NCBI GenBank assembly: GCA_947496535.1
Contig: CANMDE010000003.1
Coordinates: forward strand, 124,001 to 188,000
Reading direction: 5' to 3'
Source: an uncultured Paracoccaceae bacterium
GTDB lineage: Bacteria > Pseudomonadota > Alphaproteobacteria > Rhodobacterales > Rhodobacteraceae
Length of the DNA stretch: 64,000 bases
Translations under genes and position numbers: made by a program
Notes under the pieces: generated by a model
What the model saw: only the letters and a program-made list of their open reading frames with translations
What the model was told of the DNA's origin: nothing
The model's database searches: none
In this document: positions 59,678-64,000 of the stretch, piece by piece
How the letters are laid out: the number at the start of each line of letters is the position of its first letter
Position numbering within the stretch: the first letter of the stretch is position 1

Positions 59678-60423
59678 CGGCGTAGCAGCCCAAAGGCGGC
59701 AGATGCACCCCAGCCAGCGGCAATGGCAATTGATAGCGACATCAGCCCGTAAACCAGTGCATTTTCGTGTGCTAGATTGTAGAGCCACCGCTCCAAACCC
59801 ACTTTCTGGACCGGGATTGCGGTGATGTATTCATCCACAATTTCACCATCACGGGTCAGGAAAATGCGCGCGGCATAATCACCTTCGGTTAAATTGGCGG
59901 GCAGGGTGATCGATGTGCGAAATAGAGTGTCTTCCTCGACATCAACCGCCCCTTCAAGAACCTGATATAGTTCTTCCTCAGCCCGAATACGGATCAACGC
60001 GTCAGTAAAAGCGGCACTTTCACCCGCGTCTGCCTCAAGGTAACCGATCATCTGCGGCACGGTGATGCGGTTTTCCTGATCCGTTTCGGAGGTGAGAATC
60101 TCTTCAATCGGCCCCGATGTAGCGATAGCGTAGAATGATGGGGCATATTCAAACTCAAATGCATCTGTATTGATCCAGATGCCCAATCGGCGTTCCTTAC
60201 GGCGCACGACCAGCGGAGTTTGTGGCCCAGCAAGAGATACAATCACCCCAAGGTCGCCTGTATCCGGCGCAGGCATATCGCGCTTGACGGCACCAAAAAT
60301 CAGAACGTCAGATCCGTCAAATGTGGCCGTGATGGCCACTTGATTTCTGCTCAAGCCTAAAACAATCTCTTCTGCTCGGGCTGGCAGAGCGATGACAAGC
60401 ACCAATAAAACCAGCCGGATCAT
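59674..60423 (-). CDS. TIGR02186 family membrane protein
   Basis: A 249-aa protein with signal peptide MIRLVLLVLVIALPARA, a periplasmic domain of about 200 residues (EEIVLGLSRNQVAITATFDGSDVLIFGAVKRDMPAP, GIWINTDAFEFEYAPSFYAIATSGPI), and one C-terminal membrane helix (NALVYGLMSLSIAIAAGWGASAAFGLL). This is the TIGR02186 layout. Family function unknown; it is regularly paired with TauE/SafE permeases, as here (ATGA overlap). Confidence 0.86.
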   Translation of the reverse strand: MIRLVLLVLVIALPARAEEIVLGLSRNQVAITATFDGSDVLIFGAVKRDMPAPDTGDLGVIVSLAGPQTPLVVRRKERRLGIWINTDAFEFEYAPSFYAIATSGPIEEILTSETDQENRITVPQMIGYLEADAGESAAFTDALIRIRAEEELYQVLEGAVDVEEDTLFRTSITLPANLTEGDYAARIFLTRDGEIVDEYITAIPVQKVGLERWLYNLAHENALVYGLMSLSIAIAAGWGASAAFGLLRR

Positions 60424-61337
60424 GCATGTGCCTCCGCACCGATGGAGTAAAGCTCTGATGGTTCGAGAAGAAGATCAAACGCCAGTTTGGCACAAACCAC
60501 CAGCACCATCACGGCGAGCAGAATCCGCAATTGCTCGGCCTTCATCTTTACCCCAATCCGGGTGCCGATCTGTGCGCCAATCACGCCGCCTACCAGTAGC
60601 AGGACGGCTAAAACAACATCCACGGTTTGGTTCGTCGTTGCATGCAGCATCGTCGTGAAAGCAGTCACAAATATAATTTGAAATAACGACGTACCCACCA
60701 CGACCTTCGTGGGCATTCCAAGCAGATAAATCATGGCGGGTACCATGATAAACCCACCGCCGACGCCCATGATTGCCGCCAGCACCCCAACGAGAACCCC
60801 CACTAAAACTGGTGGAATGACCGAGATATAAAGCCCAGACACCCGAAACTTCATCTTGAATGGCAGGTTATGGACCCAGTTGTGCTTGCGTCGCTTTGGT
60901 CGCGCTCCTGGTTTCTTCGACTTGCGGATCGCATTCAGGCTCTCGAAGAACATCAGGGTGCCGATGATGCCCAAGAAAACCACGTAACACAGTGTCACCA
61001 ACAAATCGACCTGACCCAGCGATTTGAGATAATTGAATAAAATAATGCCGAGCCCAGATCCCAACAAGCCACCGACCAAAAGCACAACACCCATCTTTAG
61101 ATCGACGGTCTTGCGTTTGAGATGCGCCAGTACGCCGGAAAAAGAGGACGCGACGATTTGATTGGCCTCGGTCGCCACGGCGACAGCGGGTGGAATGCCG
61201 ATGAAAAACAAGAGCGGTGTCATCAGAAAACCACCGCCCACACCAAACATGCCAGAAAGGATACCCACAATACCGCCCAGTCCAAGTAAAAGGAAAGCGT
61301 TCACCGACACCTCGGCGATGGGAAGGTAAATTTGCAT
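60420..61337 (-). CDS. TauE/SafE family sulfite-exporter-like permease (second copy)
   Basis: A 305-aa membrane protein with eight to nine hydrophobic segments: LLLGLGGIVGILSGMFGVGGGFLMTPLLFFIGIPPAVAVATEANQIVASSFSGVLAHLKRKTVDLKMGVVLLVGG in repeat one and LVGVLVGVLAAIMGVGGGFIMVPAMIYLLGMPTKVVVGTSLFQIIFVTAFTTMLHA in repeat two. GVGGGF pairs are the TauE hallmark. Partner of the TIGR02186 gene. A 16-bp palindrome at 61419-61434 lies in its promoter region. Confidence 0.9.
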   Translation of the reverse strand: MQIYLPIAEVSVNAFLLLGLGGIVGILSGMFGVGGGFLMTPLLFFIGIPPAVAVATEANQIVASSFSGVLAHLKRKTVDLKMGVVLLVGGLLGSGLGIILFNYLKSLGQVDLLVTLCYVVFLGIIGTLMFFESLNAIRKSKKPGARPKRRKHNWVHNLPFKMKFRVSGLYISVIPPVLVGVLVGVLAAIMGVGGGFIMVPAMIYLLGMPTKVVVGTSLFQIIFVTAFTTMLHATTNQTVDVVLAVLLLVGGVIGAQIGTRIGVKMKAEQLRILLAVMVLVVCAKLAFDLLLEPSELYSIGAEAHA

Positions 61338-61418
61338 GAACTGGTCCGGGGCGATTGAGCCTGTGGACGCAACAAAGACCTTTCAGGGCATTCTGTCAAA
61401 TGGTCGGTGGCTAGTTTA

Positions 61419-61434
61419 TGCTGCATGTGCAGCA
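61419..61434. promoter_or_regulatory. 16-bp palindrome upstream of the TauE/TIGR02186 operon
   Basis: TGCTGCA-TG-TGCAGCA, a perfect 7-bp inverted repeat about 82 bp before the TauE-like start. It is in the 136-bp gap between that operon and the end of the nucleoside phosphorylase gene. No other copy was noticed in the window; the regulator is unknown. Confidence 0.45.
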
Positions 61435-61473
61435 ATTGCGCTAATTGGCTATATAGTCAGAATGTAATTGGAC

Positions 61474-62280
61474 TTAATTCAGATCACGCAAAAACTGCCG
61501 CAATACCTTTTCCAGTTTCGCCGCACCGATGGGGGCCATGGCTTTGGTGTGCTCGTGACTGATTGCCTCATCACTCATGCCAGCCGCCATATTGGTAATC
61601 GTAGAAATGGCTGCCGTTTTCATACCCAGAAACCGGGCAAGTATGACCTCGGGAACCGTGGACATACCGACTGCGTCAGCACCCAAGGTGGCAATCGCCC
61701 GGATTTCTGCCGGGGTCTCAAAGGACGGGCCGGAGTACCAGGCGTATACACCATTTGCCATTTCGACCGAGGCGTCACTGGCAGCTTCGCGCAACTTCGT
61801 CCGAAGTGTTGGGTCATAGGCATCGGTCATCGGCACAAATCGGGTATCGGTTGGCTCACCAATCAATGGGTTACGGCCAGAAAAATTGATATGATCCGAC
61901 AAGCACATGATCGACCCGGTCGGCATATCTGGCTGCAACGACCCAGCGGCATTGGTTACAATCAACGTATCTGCACCAAGGCCGCGCAAAACCTCCAGTG
62001 GTAGACGCATCACGTCTGCTTGGCCACTTTCGTAGTAGTGGGCGCGGCCACCAAAAACAGCGACACGGACGCCTTCTAGATCACCAATTACCAGATTTGG
62101 GTTGTGACCTGATACGCTCGTATGGGGGAAGCCCTGCAACTCGGCATAAGGAATGGCTACGCCTTCGACGCTGTCGGCAATATGACCCAGACCTGAGCCA
62201 AGGATCAGCCCGATTCTGACCGGGGTATCTCCTGCCAATTGCTGGACCTTTGAAGTCAGCGCTTCAGCGTTCTTTGACAT
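61474..62280 (-). CDS. punA: Purine-nucleoside phosphorylase
   Basis: A 268-aa trimeric-type PNP that splits inosine/guanosine with phosphate. GLILGSGLGHIADSVEGV binds phosphate, VAVFGGRAHYYESG, TLIVTNAAGSLQPDMPTGSIMCLSDHINFSGRNPL, YSGPSFETPAEIRAIATLGADAVGMSTVPEVILARFLGM and the purine-site TNMAAGMSDEAISHEHT follow. It overlaps the upstream permease gene by 17 bp, so uptake and cleavage of nucleosides are co-expressed. Confidence 0.94.
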   Translation of the reverse strand: MSKNAEALTSKVQQLAGDTPVRIGLILGSGLGHIADSVEGVAIPYAELQGFPHTSVSGHNPNLVIGDLEGVRVAVFGGRAHYYESGQADVMRLPLEVLRGLGADTLIVTNAAGSLQPDMPTGSIMCLSDHINFSGRNPLIGEPTDTRFVPMTDAYDPTLRTKLREAASDASVEMANGVYAWYSGPSFETPAEIRAIATLGADAVGMSTVPEVILARFLGMKTAAISTITNMAAGMSDEAISHEHTKAMAPIGAAKLEKVLRQFLRDLN

Positions 62281-63232
62281 AGGGTTCTCCTCCAGCGCGC
62301 GGCGGAATAGCTTTGCCCACGAAGCCAGCCAAAATCACAACTGTCAGGATATAAGGCAATACGTCGAGTAATTGACCATTCACCTGAAAATTCAAGGCGC
62401 GGGTTATAACGTCTGGTCGCAAGGATAGAGCTTGCAGGAACCCGAAAAGCAGACAAGCATAAAGCGCGTACCAAGGCCGCCACTTTGCGAAAATCAGGGC
62501 GGCAAGCGCAATATAGCCGCGCCCTGCGCTCATATCCTTCACAAAACCGGCCTGTAAAGCGGTGGCAAGATAGGCGCCAGCAATACCGCAAAGCACGCCG
62601 CAAATGGCCACCGCCGCATAACGTAACCCGATGACGGACACACCTGCAGTATCGACCGCTGCTGGGTTTTCACCCACTGCTCGCAGGCGCAGCCCAAAGC
62701 GCGTGCGATAAAGGATCCACCACGTTATAGGCACCATTAGAATAGCCAGATAAACAAGAGGGGTGTGCCCCGAAATCAATTGAAAATAAATTGGACCAAT
62801 CACAGGAACGTCACGCAACGCTTCTGCAAAGGGTAAAGTAATGGGGTTAAACCGGGCACCACCTGATAATTGGGGTGTACGGCCACCTTGAGCGAACCAG
62901 CTTTGGGCGATCACCACCGTCAGACCGGCTGCAAGAAAGTTGATGGCCACACCGGAAATCAGTTGGTTCCCACGAAAGGTGATAGAAGCCAGGCCATGGA
63001 TAATGGAAAGGGCAATGGATGCTCCAATGCCAGCGAAAAGTCCCAACCACACCGACCCACTAACTGCCGCTATTGCTGCGGATAGGAACGCCGCCGCCAG
63101 CATCTTCCCTTCCAACCCGATATCAAAGATACCGGCCCGCTCTGAAAACAGACCTGCAAGGCATGCCAGCAGCAGAGGGGTCGCCAGACGCACCGTGGCG
63201 TCCAGCATTTGTAGAAGGGTCGCAAAGTCCAT
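62264..63232 (-). CDS. ABC transporter permease (BmpA-type nucleoside system, NupQ-like)
   Basis: A 322-aa permease of the BPD_transp_2 family. FSERAGIFDIGLEGKMLAAAFLSAAIAAVSGSVW, HGLASITFRGNQLISGVAINFLAAGLTVV and RLRAVGENPAAVDTAGVSVIGLRYAAVAICGVLCGIAGAYLATALQAGFVKDMSAGRGYIALAALIFAKW are the standard second-permease signatures. With the permease gene further upstream it forms the membrane pair; ATPase and binding-protein genes lie beyond the window. Confidence 0.92.
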   Translation of the reverse strand: MDFATLLQMLDATVRLATPLLLACLAGLFSERAGIFDIGLEGKMLAAAFLSAAIAAVSGSVWLGLFAGIGASIALSIIHGLASITFRGNQLISGVAINFLAAGLTVVIAQSWFAQGGRTPQLSGGARFNPITLPFAEALRDVPVIGPIYFQLISGHTPLVYLAILMVPITWWILYRTRFGLRLRAVGENPAAVDTAGVSVIGLRYAAVAICGVLCGIAGAYLATALQAGFVKDMSAGRGYIALAALIFAKWRPWYALYACLLFGFLQALSLRPDVITRALNFQVNGQLLDVLPYILTVVILAGFVGKAIPPRAGGEPYVKER

Positions 63233-63658
63233 TTAGGCCGCTTTCTCCATAAGGAATGGGAACAAAGCAAAGAACCGGTCCGCGACTTCTGGGTTGCGCC
63301 GCAAAGCAGCCTCAGCTTCGGCTTGTGTGATATCGACTGCTTGTGTCTTGTCACGCCGCAGAAAGAACTGCAGCCCAAGCATCGCGTCAAACCGATCATC
63401 GGTGATGAAGGGATCATGCGGAATACGACGCATCACTTCTTCATTAGGGCGGAACACACTTGCCGGTTTTTGTAACGCGAGCAAAGCCACCAAATGCGAT
63501 GGAACGTCACCATTGGGGGTTTGCGCGATGACATGATGAATCCACTTATGCAACTCATCCATTGTGATCATACCTAGTGCGAGACAGCTTAGGACAAAGC
63601 CCAGATCAGCCCCATCATCGTCCTCGATACCTACTTTAAATGGTCCTGCCATTGTCAT
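63233..63658 (-). CDS. Hypothetical protein, 141 aa, between the two nucleoside permease genes
   Basis: A cytosolic-looking protein (no signal or membrane helix): DDGADLGFVLSCLALGMITMDELHKWIHHVIAQTPNGDVPSHLVALLALQKPASVFRPN, then VMRRIPHDPFITDDRFDAMLGLQFFLRRDKTQAVDITQAEAEAAL. The stop abuts the next permease ATG (TAAATG), and its start is 2 bp after the first permease, so it is embedded in the transporter operon. Not recognised; a regulator or accessory of nucleoside uptake is an inference from place only. Confidence 0.75.
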   Translation of the reverse strand: MTMAGPFKVGIEDDDGADLGFVLSCLALGMITMDELHKWIHHVIAQTPNGDVPSHLVALLALQKPASVFRPNEEVMRRIPHDPFITDDRFDAMLGLQFFLRRDKTQAVDITQAEAEAALRRNPEVADRFFALFPFLMEKAA

Positions 63659-63660
63659 TT

Positions 63661-64000
63661 TTATGCTCTCCTCATTGCCAGGAATAGCCGCTCGAGCGGC
63701 ATGCGCACCATGTTATCCAGTGCGCCCGTGAACAGGATCACCAATGCCTGTATTACGATGATCAATTCACGGGGGATCGACGTCCATAGGGCGAGTTCTG
63801 CGCCGCCTTGATATAGAAAGCCGAAAAGAAGGGCCGCAAGAAACACCCCAAAGGGATGGCTGCGCCCCATAAGTGCGACGGCGATGCCGATAAAGCCCGC
63901 CCCCTCCACTGCGTTCAGGACCAGCCGTTCGGCCTCGCCCTGTACGTTGTTGATGGCCATCATGCCGGCGAGTGCGCCTGAGATAAGCATGGAAACCATG
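63661..64000 (-). CDS. ABC transporter permease (BmpA-type nucleoside system, NupP-like), C-terminal part
   Basis: Only the last 112 codons are in the window; the gene continues beyond 64000. MLISGALAGMMAINNVQGEAERLVLNAVEGAGFIGIAVALMGRSHPFGVFLAALLFGFLYQGGAELALWTSIPRELIIVIQALVILFTGAL is the C-terminal half of a BPD_transp_2 permease of the first type. Upstream partner of the permease at 62264-63232. Confidence 0.88.
   Translation of the reverse strand, partial: MVSMLISGALAGMMAINNVQGEAERLVLNAVEGAGFIGIAVALMGRSHPFGVFLAALLFGFLYQGGAELALWTSIPRELIIVIQALVILFTGALDNMVRMPLERLFLAMRRA

Overview
This window is a chromosomal segment from an alphaproteobacterium, most likely a marine Roseobacteraceae/Rhodobacteraceae member. 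The supporting signs are the split b/b' ATP synthase stalk, the ethylmalonyl-CoA pathway genes (ethylmalonyl-CoA mutase, crotonyl-CoA carboxylase/reductase, mesaconyl-CoA hydratase, malyl-CoA lyase/thioesterase family), a LuxR/LuxI pair preceded by CtrA-like boxes, NnrU and DUF1737 neighbours, and the order ffh - GNATs - chorismate mutase - rpsP - rimM. Family names come from reading the translations; no database search was possible. No rRNA, tRNA, CRISPR array, intact insertion sequence or prophage was seen.

Layout. 1-5.4 kb: one leftward operon running ffh, five consecutive GNAT acetyltransferases, chorismate mutase, rpsP, a 47-aa membrane peptide and rimM, mostly joined by ATGA overlaps. 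5.4-10.2 kb: a self-contained module of a ketopantoate-reductase-like gene with its TetR regulator (rightward) facing an FAD-dependent dehydrogenase and a BASS-family transporter (leftward). Near-identical 21-bp palindromes lie in front of both arms. 10.3-15.2 kb: accessory genes (methyltransferase fragment, small RTX protein, azoreductase/LysR/EamA group, EF-hand protein, orphan ArsR). 15.4-18 kb: the ATP synthase F0 operon atpI-B-E-F'-F. 18-20.4 kb: quinone reductase plus FadR-type regulator, and an OmpA-like lipoprotein. 20.4-27.6 kb: Ada-like alkyl transferase, nth, a PfkB kinase, a surface-glycan group (two glycosyltransferases and a sulfotransferase), a HIT protein and a lone ABC ATPase. 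27.7-34 kb: a 59-aa zinc protein, pirin, polA, Hsp20, a secreted trypsin-like protease and small exported proteins. 34-38 kb: glcDEF glycolate oxidase.

38-58 kb is central carbon metabolism: mdh, a TauE/SafE permease, malyl-CoA family lyase, nnrU, DUF1737, mesaconyl-CoA hydratase, sdhCDA-(two lipoproteins)-sdhB, DUF1989, an H-NS-like protein, ecm, an acyltransferase and ccr. A compositionally odd porin and a 75-aa protein sit between the hydratase and sdhC. Together these genes serve acetyl-CoA/C2 assimilation through the ethylmalonyl-CoA pathway, the TCA cycle and glycolate oxidation. 56.4-58.1 kb: a quorum-sensing locus (small ORF, luxR, luxI). 58.1-64 kb: a RecD-like helicase, a TauE/TIGR02186 pair, purine nucleoside phosphorylase and the permeases of a BmpA-type nucleoside ABC transporter, the last one cut by the window end.

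The main new observations are regulatory: (i) matching palindromes that define a TetR mini-regulon; (ii) the same 23-bp palindrome in front of the FadR-type regulator at 19.5 kb and in front of glcD at 38 kb, which points to a distant regulator-target pair; (iii) two CtrA-type TTAA-N7-TTAA boxes in the luxR/luxI locus; (iv) two palindromes spaced 21 bp apart across the predicted sdh promoter.
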